Below, piece by piece: positions 7,801-15,504 of a stretch of 44,585 bases of DNA (position 1 is its first letter; every line of letters starts with the position of its first letter). Source of the stretch: an uncultured Phocaeicola sp. (GTDB lineage Bacteria > Bacteroidota > Bacteroidia > Bacteroidales > Bacteroidaceae); NCBI GenBank assembly GCA_947626525.1, contig CANQSM010000017.1, forward strand, positions 1 to 44,585. The letters are read 5' to 3'. The notes beneath the pieces are model-generated. The model saw only the letters and a list, made by a program, of their open reading frames with translations, made no database searches and was not told where the DNA came from. A program made the translations under genes and the position numbers.

Positions 7801-10194
7801 TGTCCAGTCTACATTATCCAAGAATGTTATGATTGTGTCTAAGATGCCGTGCGCCCAAACATTAATAGTATCAGCAAGCAGGTCAAATTTGAATGTTCTG
7901 AAAAATTCATTAACGCCTGCTGCAAGCGACAAGCCAAAATTTTTCCAGTCAAAAGTTTTGCCGAACGAATTAAGGAAATACAATGCTGTGTTTAGTGCTC
8001 CTGCAATTGTACGCCCAAGTTCTGCAAAAGTTTCAGGACTGATTAAACCGTTAAGGAATTGAGCAAGACCTCTGCCGAACATTCTCGCTCCCCTGTAGAC
8101 CTTTTCCCAATCAATGTCCTGCAACATTTCCCTAAGTTTATCACCGATATATTTGCCTAAATCAAACAGGTTATCTATATCGCTTTCAAAGTCAAGTGGT
8201 TCAGTTTTCAGCCAGTCACCGCCGTCACCGATATTTCCAAGACCGCCGCCGCCAAGACCGCTTCCGCCGCCCGAACCGCCGCTTGCCGCATCTTCATCAG
8301 GAAGCGTTATAAGCTTCAACTCGTCGAAATCTCTTATTCCCTTTTGTATCTTTGCAACGTTCTTAGCTGTCTTGCCTGTCGCATCTTCTATAGCCTCTGC
8401 GCCGTAAGACGCATCTTCAAAGTCCTGTGCAACGCCGCCAGAACCCTCCTCATAAGTCCACCCAAAGATTTTACCAAGAGCATTTGATATTGTCTTAGCA
8501 AACGCTATAATATGGGTCATAGCTGTATTCAGTGCTTTTACAAGGGGCTTTAACGCATTTATCAGAGTGCCGCCGATTACTGCCGCTAACTGTTCTAAAT
8601 TCTGCTTTAATATTCTTACTTGATTTGCCCACGTATTTGAAGTTCTGCTGAAATCGGTCTGAGCCGCGCCAGTATTTGCCAGTACGTACTGATACCGCAG
8701 CATTGTCTTTTCAGCTTGCGACATAGATTGCACATCTGCGTCTAAGCCTTGTTTTAAAGCCCACTCCTGTAGTGTGGCTTGTGTTAAATCAAGTCCGTAA
8801 GTTCTTAACGGTCTTGTCATTCCAGTGAATATCGCCTCTAAGTCCTCTGCGACTACATCTTGTTCAACATTGTAGAATGAAGCCATATCCGCTGTAAGTT
8901 TTGTCAAGTTCAATGATACGTCTGCCATAGAGCTTGACAGACCTACATATCCGTTTGTCTGTTGGTTCAGAAACTTGTTTGCACTTTCGATTGAGCTTGT
9001 GTCAATGTTCATTGCAGAACATATAGCCTGAAAACGGCTTGCAACCTGTTTCAAGGTCAGCTCTGACATACCGAACTTTTCTATTGAAGTCTCTGCAAAC
9101 TGCTCAACCTTGTCTTTCATATCGCCAAATGTCACATCGACAACGTTTTGTACCTCGGTCAAGTCACTAGCTATGTCGATTGCATCTCCAAGCTTGCCAA
9201 ATGCCCTGAATACAAGCCAGTATGTAGCGTACATTTTGCCAAGTGCCGACGCAAGCCCTTTAGTTCCCTTGGTTGCCTTGGCTGTTGACCTCGTGTAAGT
9301 GTTAAGGCTTCCTGCAAGGGAATTAGCCGCCCTGCCCGAACTTGAACCCGTCCGCGCTAAATTTGCAAGCGCGTTTGTCATATCTATTATGTTCTTGCTT
9401 ACCGTCGGCGCGCGTGACAGTGTGGACATCATGTTTTTCAACGCCACTGCAAGCTGTTCAATCCTCGGTATGGCGTTTCCTGCCGCCTTGCCGCCAAGCT
9501 TTGCTATTGATGAAACAAGGTTCGTAAGACCTGTCGTGTCAAAATTAAGCGACTGTATTTTGTTAAGTCCCTCAACAAATGCCTGCAAGTCGCGGCTTAT
9601 ACTTGGCAAGTTCTGAACCGCCTGTGTGGCTTTCGCACCGCCAAGACTGCTTATGCTTGTCAAAAGCTTCTGTACGCCGTCAAAGTTAAAGCTGACCGCG
9701 CCTATGCCATTTAAGCCGTTTATAAATTCCTGCAAGCTGTAGCTTATACTCGGCAGATTTTGGACTGCCTGTGTTGACATTGTATTGCCAAACTTCGACA
9801 CGGCTCTCGCGATACTATCAAGATTACTTCCGTCAAAACTTGCCTGACCGATATCCCTTAAACCGTTCGCTAAGTTGCTCATCGCACTTGACGCTGTGTA
9901 CAGTGAATTTGTGTCTATGTCGGAAAACTTTTCCAAAGATGAAGCAATGCTTGTAAAGTCTGATTTTTTTATTCCGCCTTGCTTAAAATTCTTCACACTG
10001 TCGGCAACGCTGTTGATTGCCGAGGACAAGCCATGCAATGATTGACCATTCAGCTTTGACAGTTTCTCGATACTCGTCGTGTCTATCTTTACCGCGCCCT
10101 TTAGCTTTGACACACTTGCCGCAAGACTATCTAAAGCCGCCGCCGCTTTTTGAGCATCGGAGGCGATTTTCACTTCAAGATTTGCTATTTCCAT
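4807..10194 (-). CDS. tail tape measure protein
   Basis: 1,795 residues, the longest gene here, directly downstream of the tail chaperone pair as in all siphophages. It sets tail length and helps DNA entry. Residues 1-300 contain degenerate repeats of about 45 residues (for example the twice-occurring TQAVQNLPSIS). A Gly-rich linker lies at about 635-658. Residues 660-800 hold IDW/FDW-containing repeats, one of which is copied in the lipoprotein at 3114-3395. A strongly hydrophobic Ala/Gly-rich stretch lies at about 980-1025. Three repeats with APWFTIEKW or close variants lie at about 1518-1621. The sequence INSPAENTKPLGEYI is the usual TMP C-terminal-half motif. Start ATG has an AAAGGGGGTG site. 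Confidence 0.95.
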   Translation of the reverse strand: MEIANLEVKIASDAQKAAAALDSLAASVSKLKGAVKIDTTSIEKLSKLNGQSLHGLSSAINSVADSVKNFKQGGIKKSDFTSIASSLEKFSDIDTNSLYTASSAMSNLANGLRDIGQASFDGSNLDSIARAVSKFGNTMSTQAVQNLPSISYSLQEFINGLNGIGAVSFNFDGVQKLLTSISSLGGAKATQAVQNLPSISRDLQAFVEGLNKIQSLNFDTTGLTNLVSSIAKLGGKAAGNAIPRIEQLAVALKNMMSTLSRAPTVSKNIIDMTNALANLARTGSSSGRAANSLAGSLNTYTRSTAKATKGTKGLASALGKMYATYWLVFRAFGKLGDAIDIASDLTEVQNVVDVTFGDMKDKVEQFAETSIEKFGMSELTLKQVASRFQAICSAMNIDTSSIESANKFLNQQTNGYVGLSSSMADVSLNLTKLTADMASFYNVEQDVVAEDLEAIFTGMTRPLRTYGLDLTQATLQEWALKQGLDADVQSMSQAEKTMLRYQYVLANTGAAQTDFSRTSNTWANQVRILKQNLEQLAAVIGGTLINALKPLVKALNTAMTHIIAFAKTISNALGKIFGWTYEEGSGGVAQDFEDASYGAEAIEDATGKTAKNVAKIQKGIRDFDELKLITLPDEDAASGGSGGGSGLGGGGLGNIGDGGDWLKTEPLDFESDIDNLFDLGKYIGDKLREMLQDIDWEKVYRGARMFGRGLAQFLNGLISPETFAELGRTIAGALNTALYFLNSFGKTFDWKNFGLSLAAGVNEFFRTFKFDLLADTINVWAHGILDTIITFLDNVDWTLVGTKIGEFLADLDFIGVGKKIAEAIWKAISAAFEVFAASFKVAPIETLVASLIIVPKLLKAIANTKFAKGIADLAKKFLLFGKNAKLVLSALAGNEKSLAAFSAQFPKLGKAVSVLSDSFLLLKMGIADGEFFNGLNAAIENIRNNLTGLQKGVITAVAGFAEFQVVSNVFENLTEGSESLLAGIAKIGAAVAAAGAAMYVALGPAGVAIAAITGVVAAVKGINDALNDIHAENVGNAIKNALTTPGGMSLEETETLFKNKMSSIADGFKSISTNSAELETAQKNIQNTYDKITSIQGAMDTGAISVENGVQRINEAFGSMSTEFESAISALEESILASLGENSILTKYLEAMGYDVSQFRATVVGGISNINEEMQKLQEEYDSIKNSTDPEDIARKNAIIDRLAEVSGAFQDTTNAVDDFETEMANRNIDLMSFIDIDTMEYKNEQSSAYFQSLKDNYDAAVDAVSEATDGMTGNIDKLKETLNALGIEEGSTEYEEFMEMMPKVANEANGDLTEALTLLTDKIQEAFLQQLPEIISQAESEWNSLDPFEKMKFDNDPSKYIDSYVSEYKTRVIDPLSKDLEATFSEIPNAEWVSGAFDEVLDKMFEYDMNSREVVISNDLTSIINGAIDDAKNQTRKDTEEAGKYIAEGICVGIDSVTNGGGLGKTSKNLFNKFDSLVRQEFGINSPAENTKPLGEYILLGIIEGFLGKIEDFTMAIQQWYDTSVAPWFTIEKWTELLENVKTAFSTKWGEITTWWSETGVPDWWNEHVAPWFTIEKWVEVLDGIKQGFTTKWNETVNEWVTNISNWWNNNVSPWFTVGKWQGILSNVVSAFSSKFEEIRSTVSGILQNIFDTATSIFSSISSKASTLTGSLGSKLSGLVPKSISVQMPKAVYNIPQYATGGFPEDGWFRASKGEYFGQFDDGTSYVANNSQIEVGIAKGVEDAAYRGFMRALKQSGGTQVTFKVEGDRDKIFKVTQEEASAYYQRTGNPAYEF

Positions 10195-10249
10195 TTATGC
10201 GTTCACCCCCTTTGCACCAAATTTAAAAAGACAGTAACGCTTTGACACG

Positions 10250-10657
10250 CTACTGCCCTCTAGCTGATTTGCTTATCTCGTAATTCGCCTGCATAATCCT
10301 TAATGTCATAGCAAGCTTTTGATTTTCCATTTCTGCCTTGCGTTCTTCTGAAAGTTCTTTCTTTTCGCTTATCTGCGCGTCCTGTAAGAACGGTTTTTTG
10401 ACATATTGTGACTTTGCCTTGCGTCCTGCCAAGTTATGTTCAACCGCCGTAGCAACCGCGCTTTCCACATACAAGCCCATTCGCCAAAGTTTTTCATCAA
10501 TCATCTGCTCTTTTATTTTTTGCGCTTTTAAATGTATTTTGATTATGCGTGGGTTCATATGCCAAAAATCATTGTAGGAAATTCCAAGCGTTAAAGCCTG
10601 CGGTAGCCATTCATTTTCCACCATTTCCTTGAATGAGTTGTAATTTATTTCTCTTTT
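10250..10657 (-). CDS. tail assembly chaperone, C-terminal part made by -1 frameshift (gpT-like)
   Basis: This frame lies -1 relative to the gene at 10645-10977 and is open from before the slip region. An internal ATG at 10624 has no good ribosome site. The overlap contains GACAAAAG around 10653-10660, where the A-site AAA can re-pair after a -1 slip. The product part is helical and includes PQALTLGISYNDFWHMNP, typical of the second half of lambda gpGT-like tail chaperones in Firmicute phages. The fused protein would be about 240 residues. It recruits the tape measure protein during tail assembly and is absent from the virion. Confidence 0.75.
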   Translation of the reverse strand, partial: KREINYNSFKEMVENEWLPQALTLGISYNDFWHMNPRIIKIHLKAQKIKEQMIDEKLWRMGLYVESAVATAVEHNLAGRKAKSQYVKKPFLQDAQISEKKELSEERKAEMENQKLAMTLRIMQANYEISKSARGQ

Positions 10658-10977
10658 GTCGTCTTCTTCTCGTCCTCTCCAACTTCCGTTTCCGTTCTCT
10701 TGCTGAGAGCGCGAAAAAAATCTGAATTTGTCATTTGTTCGTTCATTACCTTAACTATGTCTTCATATGTGCCGCCGTTTATTATATGGTTTTGGAGTTC
10801 TATTCCTGCGCTTACCTTGTCAAGTCCGCTACACGCCATAAAATATGCCCTCACAACCGACATATGTTTGCTGTTTATTTCCTGTGTTGTTATTCCTGCG
10901 TCCTCAAAGTCGCACATCATATTAAAATCAAATTCCGCCGCCTTGTATTCCTTGTTATTAACTTTTAAAGTTTTCAT
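10645..10977 (-). CDS. tail assembly chaperone (gpG-like)
   Basis: 110 residues, between the major tail protein and tape measure genes. The N-terminus (MKTLKVNNKEYKAAEFDFN) and the acidic middle part are typical of gpG-like chaperones. The C-terminus becomes Glu/Lys-rich where the frame change occurs. The usual product stops at 10645; a minority should shift -1 into the 10250 frame. Confidence 0.8.
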   Translation of the reverse strand: MKTLKVNNKEYKAAEFDFNMMCDFEDAGITTQEINSKHMSVVRAYFMACSGLDKVSAGIELQNHIINGGTYEDIVKVMNEQMTNSDFFRALSKRTETEVGEDEKKTTKEK

Positions 10978-11002
10978 ATTTTTTACCTTTCCCTTCCTTA
11001 TT

Positions 11003-11034
11003 TAAAAGGAAAGGGGCAGTCCGTAGACCGCCCC
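11003..11034 (-). terminator. intrinsic terminator after the major tail protein
   Basis: GGGGCAGTC (11013-11021) pairs with GACCGCCCC (11026-11034), with a T-rich tract on the minus strand at 11003-11012. Partial termination here would keep the major tail protein abundant relative to chaperones and tape measure. Confidence 0.85.
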
Positions 11035-11040
11035 AATCTT

Positions 11041-11163
11041 TCATTGATAATCGCTCTCATCTGAATTGTAAGAGCTTGTTTCGAGTTCGGGCTGTACTTC
11101 TGTGGCTGTTTTTCTTCTTCGGCTACTCGGTACAGCCTTTTCAGTATTAAGCGAGTAGCCCAT
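11041..11163 (-). CDS. small protein overlapping the major tail protein stop, 40 aa
   Basis: The start ATG overlaps the major tail protein stop codon (TAATG), so it is probably translationally coupled. The product has a basic SSRRRKT patch followed by an acidic Ser-rich tail. It ends just before the terminator at 11003-11034. No family recognised. Confidence 0.6.
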   Translation of the reverse strand: MGYSLNTEKAVPSSRRRKTATEVQPELETSSYNSDESDYQ

Positions 11164-11657
11164 TATCCCCCCATTACGGGATTGTCGCTAGGGTCTACTT
11201 TTGCCGCATAACCCACGTAGTCAGAAATCGTCATATTCATTTCGACTACCAAAAGCTCATTCTGATTAAATTCGGGCTGTGGTATGATTGAGGGCGGTTC
11301 TGCAATAGCCCAAAATGATTTTTTAAGCCCAGGTATGATTGTTTGGAACCATAAAGCCTCGGTTTCACTTTTGCCATTAAACGCCGATATCACAGCTTCC
11401 CACTCTGCAATCGTTTCATCAGTAACATTGACAGTTACAGGGAATGAACCGCCTGTATCTGCACGTCCTTTGATGTTTCTTGTAAATAAATCTTCCAACG
11501 CACTAGCGTCAATAACTTCATCTTCAATGGTAATACCGCCTATTGCATTAATTCTGTCAAGCAAAGTCATTGATGACGGTGCAGAACCTTTTCTGTCAGT
11601 TCCGCCCATACCATATGAAAAGGTAACGCCGTTGGTTGATACTCCTGCTACAGCCAT
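11163..11657 (-). CDS. major tail protein
   Basis: 164 residues from the ATG at 11657, which follows AAGGAGG; ten extra upstream codons are not needed. Beta-rich sequence with a phage-tail-tube profile (DEVIDASALEDLFTRNIKG, GSFPVTVNVTDET, ALWFQTIIPG). It lies between the tail terminator and the chaperones and is followed by a terminator, as expected for the most abundant tail protein. Confidence 0.8.
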   Translation of the reverse strand: MAVAGVSTNGVTFSYGMGGTDRKGSAPSSMTLLDRINAIGGITIEDEVIDASALEDLFTRNIKGRADTGGSFPVTVNVTDETIAEWEAVISAFNGKSETEALWFQTIIPGLKKSFWAIAEPPSIIPQPEFNQNELLVVEMNMTISDYVGYAAKVDPSDNPVMGG

Positions 11658-11724
11658 AGCAAATTCCTCCTTTTTAAAATTACTCAAAAAAAATAAGAGC
11701 TTTACGCTCCATTACTTTTGTTGC

Positions 11725-12138
11725 TTATAATTTGTCATCATATCCTATAACGCGTTGAAAACGCGCCACGCATTTATGCTCATCTTCCGTACTCTCAAAA
11801 CTCGGCATTTCGTTTGACTGGAAACGCATTGTTTTCATTATTCTTACGACTTCTTTCATCACTTCACGCGCATTGTTGTCGCTCTTGTTGTCCGTAACTT
11901 CAATCTGAAAAGCAAACAAACCGCCGTTTATCGTCTGTCCCTCTAAGTCCTGTCCGCGCTCTGACGCAGGCAAGGTTTGTATGTACACAAACGGAAATTT
12001 AATGTCGCTGTTTGACCGCGCCGCTGTGCTGAAATTGTCGTCTGTCATATTGTACTTTTTCTTGACCGTCGGCGAAAACTCACTTAAAATCCTGCTGTAA
12101 ACTGTTGAGGGTATTAGAAAAATCCAGTCTGTTGTCAT
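11725..12138 (-). CDS. tail terminator / neck protein
   Basis: 137 residues directly upstream of the major tail gene, the usual position of tail terminator proteins. Seen in the sequence: an N-terminal helix region, FPFVYIQTLPAS and FAFQIEVTDNKSDNNAREVM, where a strand is followed by a helix. This fits the fold of the gpU/YqbN-like terminators. The start ATG overlaps the previous stop. Confidence 0.65.
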   Translation of the reverse strand: MTTDWIFLIPSTVYSRILSEFSPTVKKKYNMTDDNFSTAARSNSDIKFPFVYIQTLPASERGQDLEGQTINGGLFAFQIEVTDNKSDNNAREVMKEVVRIMKTMRFQSNEMPSFESTEDEHKCVARFQRVIGYDDKL

Positions 12139-12677
12139 TACGCAAATACCTCCCTCGCAATCCTGTACACATCATCTGCAATCTTTAGCTGTGCTTTGTA
12201 CACTGGCATTGTGGCTTTTACGCCGTGAGTTAAGACTAAATTTCCACCCTCGTCATAATAGCCCCACACTTGCTTAACGCCGTTGCCCTTGCCATACGAA
12301 CCTATCACAAAACCAAATTCCTGACCTTGTGGGTGCGGACTTGTGCCTGCTGCGCCGTTGTAATAAATTCCTGCCCCGAACTCTATAAAGAGTATCGACA
12401 TTCCCGATGTAATCAAGATTGCCTCTGTGTAGTCGTCAAAAGTATGCAGCTTAATGTAAGTGTTATGCTCTGTGTCCGCGCCGCTCTCAACGCCTTTTGC
12501 GTCATAAGTAAATCCTGCCTGTGCAATGTTCGTGTCAATCACAGGTATGCCGACTTCTGCCAATCTTCTGGCAAACTCGGCGTTTTTGTCCGTTATCTGC
12601 TGTTTAAACTCCTTAATCCCCTTAATGAGCTTGTCAAGTTCCTTGCTTGACAGGTTTGCCGTAAGTGTTTTATTCAT
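12138..12677 (-). CDS. HK97 gp10-like neck / tail completion protein
   Basis: 179 residues. The long N-terminal helix (ELDKLIKGIKEFKQQITDK), the central FIEFGAGIYYNG and the C-terminal MPVYKAQLKIADDVYRIAREVF match gp10-like head-tail proteins of Firmicute phages. It lies between head closure and tail terminator genes and its stop overlaps the next start. Confidence 0.75.
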   Translation of the reverse strand: MNKTLTANLSSKELDKLIKGIKEFKQQITDKNAEFARRLAEVGIPVIDTNIAQAGFTYDAKGVESGADTEHNTYIKLHTFDDYTEAILITSGMSILFIEFGAGIYYNGAAGTSPHPQGQEFGFVIGSYGKGNGVKQVWGYYDEGGNLVLTHGVKATMPVYKAQLKIADDVYRIAREVFA

Positions 12678-12687
12678 TTATGCTACC

Positions 12688-13026
12688 TCAAAGAATGTTA
12701 AGCTCTTGGAAAGTTTTGAATATCTTGGGCGACTGTATCGCAAGCCAGTCAATTAATTCTTCGTTCTCGGCATAACCGCTTTCGCCCCTAAGACCGCTCT
12801 CGCCAAAATACGCGTGGAATATTTCGTATCGTGCTGTTTTCTTTATGTATTCATCAAAATTATCAACCCTCATAACATCATCTTTTGTAAATTCAAAATC
12901 ACTTAACACAATTTGTTTTGAATACAACTCGCAAAGTCCGTCACATTCTTTCAGTTTTGGGTTTTCATCTTCGGACTGCACCACTACCTCATATTCCGTT
13001 CCAAGAATGCTTACCTTTGATTGCAT
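12688..13026 (-). CDS. zincin-like protein with degenerate active site
   Basis: 112 residues from the ATG at 13026, which has GGAGG 6 bases upstream. The segment RYEIFHAYFGESGL (residues 66-79) occupies the place of the HExxH motif seen in related phage proteins, but the first His is Tyr67. A later acidic helix (ENEELIDWLAIQ) matches the region that supplies the third ligand. So it looks like a metalloprotease fold that has lost one metal ligand, possibly now a structural connector-region protein. Compare the intact HELTH protein at 40701-41024. Confidence 0.6.
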   Translation of the reverse strand: MQSKVSILGTEYEVVVQSEDENPKLKECDGLCELYSKQIVLSDFEFTKDDVMRVDNFDEYIKKTARYEIFHAYFGESGLRGESGYAENEELIDWLAIQSPKIFKTFQELNIL

Positions 13027-13046
13027 AAAATCCTCCGTTTCATATG

Positions 13047-13502
13047 TCACTTGTTTACCGACTTCAATATAACTTTTGTAAAATTAAGACTGTCCGCGAC
13101 ACGCACAACCTTGTAATCCGCAGAAGTGAACAACGGAGCTTTTGTCCAAACCTTACCGCCTTTGCCGTCGTCCACTTCAACTTCTTCTCCGTCGTATTCG
13201 TAAATGACAGGGCTGTTTACCCATATGTACGCGCCCTCGACAATCGGGTATGCGCCAAGTGAATATAGTGCTATCGCGCTGAAATCCGCCGTTGACAACC
13301 CGTACTCCCTAGCCTCTGCCTCGCCGCCGCTCATACTAAGGTTAGCCCTCATTTCCTGCGGCGTGCTGTAGACAGGCTCTTTCTCGCCTGTAGGTATCGG
13401 GTAACGGTTGCCTTCTTCATCTTCGTAAAAGTCCATAATGTCCGACTGTGACAGGTACAGCGAATATAGCATTTTTGTTTGGTTTCTTCTGACTGTCCGC
13501 AT
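13047..13502 (-). CDS. head closure / head-tail connector protein
   Basis: 151 residues, upstream of the gp10-like gene, in the position of the head-closure (Hc1) protein. It starts MRTVRRNQTKMLYSLY, then has YSTPQEMRANLSMSGGEAEAREYGLS and a C-terminal SADYKVVRVADSLNFTKVILKSV, which fits Firmicute head-tail adaptors I remember. The ATG overlaps the preceding stop (TAATG). Confidence 0.65.
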   Translation of the reverse strand: MRTVRRNQTKMLYSLYLSQSDIMDFYEDEEGNRYPIPTGEKEPVYSTPQEMRANLSMSGGEAEAREYGLSTADFSAIALYSLGAYPIVEGAYIWVNSPVIYEYDGEEVEVDDGKGGKVWTKAPLFTSADYKVVRVADSLNFTKVILKSVNK

Positions 13503-13738
13503 TAGTCCTTAACCTCGTTACTGTCGTGGCAAAAGCTTTCTATAACTAAATCGTTATCCTCTATGCAGAGACTTCCGTTTTCATCTAATTTTTGCTTTTT
13601 TCCACTCCACTTAATGCTTACTTTGCCTTCGGCGACTTCTCCATGAAAATCCAATAATATACATCTTATTTCTTCGCCGTCTAAAAAGACTTCCGCTCTT
13701 TTGCCGTCGCTTTCAATCCTTATCTTGGGGTGATACAT
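13502..13738 (-). CDS. small beta-rich hypothetical protein, 78 aa
   Basis: Alternating strands with acidic loops (MYHPKIRIESDGKRAEVFLDGEEI). It sits between the holin and the head closure gene, with 2 bases to the holin stop and a TAATG overlap to the next gene. No family recognised; the location suggests a minor connector or coupling protein. Confidence 0.6.
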   Translation of the reverse strand: MYHPKIRIESDGKRAEVFLDGEEIRCILLDFHGEVAEGKVSIKWSGKKQKLDENGSLCIEDNDLVIESFCHDSNEVKD

Positions 13739-13740
13739 AA

Positions 13741-13956
13741 TCAGTCCTCCTTAACCTCGGGAAGTCCTGCTATTGATGTAAGCAAGGAAAGTATTCCTGC
13801 AAGCAAAGACGCGCTTCCAACCATAAGCCAGTTGACATCTCCCATTACAGCAGATGTTCCTATCGTGGCAATCGCCGTCTGCGCGACTGTTTTCACCATT
13901 CTCACAAGGCTTGCGTGCCACCATTTCTTTGTAAAAACATTAGTCTTTTCGCTCAT
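13741..13956 (-). CDS. holin, r1t type
   Basis: 71 residues from the ATG at 13956, preceded by AAAAGGAGG. The sequence FTKKWWHASLVRMVKTVAQTA, then GTSAVMGDVNWLMVGSA and LSLLTSIAGLPEV closely matches r1t-type phage holins. It has two hydrophobic segments and should open the membrane for lysis. It overlaps the XhlA-like gene by 17 bases. No endolysin gene is adjacent, which is unusual. Confidence 0.9.
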   Translation of the reverse strand: MSEKTNVFTKKWWHASLVRMVKTVAQTAIATIGTSAVMGDVNWLMVGSASLLAGILSLLTSIAGLPEVKED

Positions 13957-14254
13957 TCTCCGATACCTCCTTTTCAAGCATATCAATACGCAAATGCGCT
14001 TTTTCTGCCTTTGCGTCCACCAGCGCAAGCTTTTCATTCAAGTGCTGTATATCTTTCTTTGTTTCGCTCATTGTTTCTTTTATGTCCGCTACATTCCTGC
14101 CTATCGCGTCCAGTTTCATATTCGTTTCTGTCCGTTCTACCGTTCTTTGCTCAATCTCCTTTTTGGAAGATTGTTTGTAGTTTCTCACGACAGAAAAAAT
14201 CGCAAAACACGCCGATAACGCGCTGATTATAGCTACAATGTCCGAACCTGACAT
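13940..14254 (-). CDS. XhlA/BhlA-like accessory lysis membrane protein
   Basis: 104 residues from the ATG at 14254, with an AAAGGTGG ribosome site. An N-terminal membrane segment (SDIVAIISALSACFAIFSVV) is followed by a long coiled coil with repeated helix pattern (IGRNVADIKETMSETKKDIQ, ALVDAKAEKAHLRIDMLEKEV). This is the pattern of small haemolysin-like proteins such as XhlA that act with holins. It overlaps the holin gene. Confidence 0.7.
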   Translation of the reverse strand: MSGSDIVAIISALSACFAIFSVVRNYKQSSKKEIEQRTVERTETNMKLDAIGRNVADIKETMSETKKDIQHLNEKLALVDAKAEKAHLRIDMLEKEVSENERKD

Positions 14255-14381
14255 AAATGACACCACCTTTCCGCACAATTCAATCTGCGTCTGCCCTCCA
14301 CCGCCTGTTGACGCAACCCTGTAATCTAAGCCTGTCGGTTAGTGACAGACTTAAACCGCGCACAATCTTCTTTTGATTGTA

Positions 14382-15464
14382 CTAGCCTTCAAGTGTCGCT
14401 TTTGTAAAGTCAAGCTCAACAATCGTTTCTTCGCCCGATGTAAACTTAAACTTCTTGTTTTCATCAATGCAAAGTACCCAGAATAACTCATCTTCGGTTG
14501 CCTTTTGTGTAGTGTTCTTTTGCTCATTATTGATAAAAAATGTAAACTGTTTTCCTAAGTATCTGCTATCAATGTTCATTGCAAAGAAGTGTCCTTCGTG
14601 TGGCTCTTTGGGAAGTTCATTCCAATCCTCAACCTTTTTGAAAGTACCTGTTACAGTTCCGCTTGTGCCTTTCCATTTAATCTCAACATCATCTTTGAAT
14701 AAGTCGGACACGCTCTTGTTACCGTAGCTTGTAATCTTGTCGTTTTGGCTCATAACGGCTATCTTGTTTGCACCTGTTTCTGCACTTGCCTCAATTACCG
14801 ATACTAAGCCCTGCGCCTCCAAAACGCTTATTACCTCGTTTATCTTTGCGACTATCGTAGGTAAATCTGTTTCGTCGTGTTTAAGCTTTGCTATCGTCTT
14901 ATCTTCAAGCGCAATCCAGTCACCGTTTGCCCTCATATAACGCTTGTTCTTTGGCGTTTTAGGTACATCAGGTATGCCGTTGGGATTATCCTCGTCACCG
15001 CCATTGACGGCTTCCCAATCCTCGCCGTTTGTGGTGTATTCAAGACCGTTTTCGCCTTTTCTAATCTGTGCAATCGTGTTTTCTCCGCTCGGCGTTTTCA
15101 CATAATCCAGTCCAAGTGGTTTTTCTTCTTCGGGCTCTTCAGGCTCAATCTGTCCGCTTTCAGTAATCGCCACATTCGCCCAAGGCGTGGCTACTGTGTT
15201 TCCACTAAGCACTCTAAACTCAATCTGTGTCTTGTCCTGCAAAAACTCATTCGGGATAAGGCAGGCGTTTTCTACAAGGTCAACGCGCCTTTTCATTCTG
15301 TTTTTGAAAAACTCTACAGCTTTCTGTCCCTCAAGTGCCGAAAAATCTTCGTCAAATTCAAAGTGCAAGCCAAAGAAATTGACCGAACCGCTTATGAGTT
15401 TGGTCTTATCTCCTGCTGACCGTTCGATTGACATATTTTTTACCGCAAATTCTAAATATTTCAA
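14382..15464 (-). CDS. fibre/baseplate-like protein with BppU-type N-terminus
   Basis: 360 residues. The start is probably TTG at 15464, because GGAGGAG lies about 7 bases upstream. The N-terminal 100 residues (ISGSVNFFGLHFEFD, FKNRMKRRVDLVENA, IEFRVLSGNTVATPW) resemble BppU-like baseplate N-terminal domains. A Pro/Glu linker follows, then GENTIAQIRKGENGLEYTTNG. The last 100 residues (from NKSVSDLF through GTVTGTFKKVEDW to ELDFTKATLEG) match the frameshift-appended domain of the decoration protein at 17326-17709. It is likely surface-exposed on the virion and may bind the host or mucus. Its position amid head-tail connector genes is odd. Confidence 0.65.
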   Translation of the reverse strand: MKYLEFAVKNMSIERSAGDKTKLISGSVNFFGLHFEFDEDFSALEGQKAVEFFKNRMKRRVDLVENACLIPNEFLQDKTQIEFRVLSGNTVATPWANVAITESGQIEPEEPEEEKPLGLDYVKTPSGENTIAQIRKGENGLEYTTNGEDWEAVNGGDEDNPNGIPDVPKTPKNKRYMRANGDWIALEDKTIAKLKHDETDLPTIVAKINEVISVLEAQGLVSVIEASAETGANKIAVMSQNDKITSYGNKSVSDLFKDDVEIKWKGTSGTVTGTFKKVEDWNELPKEPHEGHFFAMNIDSRYLGKQFTFFINNEQKNTTQKATEDELFWVLCIDENKKFKFTSGEETIVELDFTKATLEG

Positions 15465-15504
15465 TGTTATCTCCTCCAAGTTTCGGGCTTGTTAAAAGTT
15501 ACAT

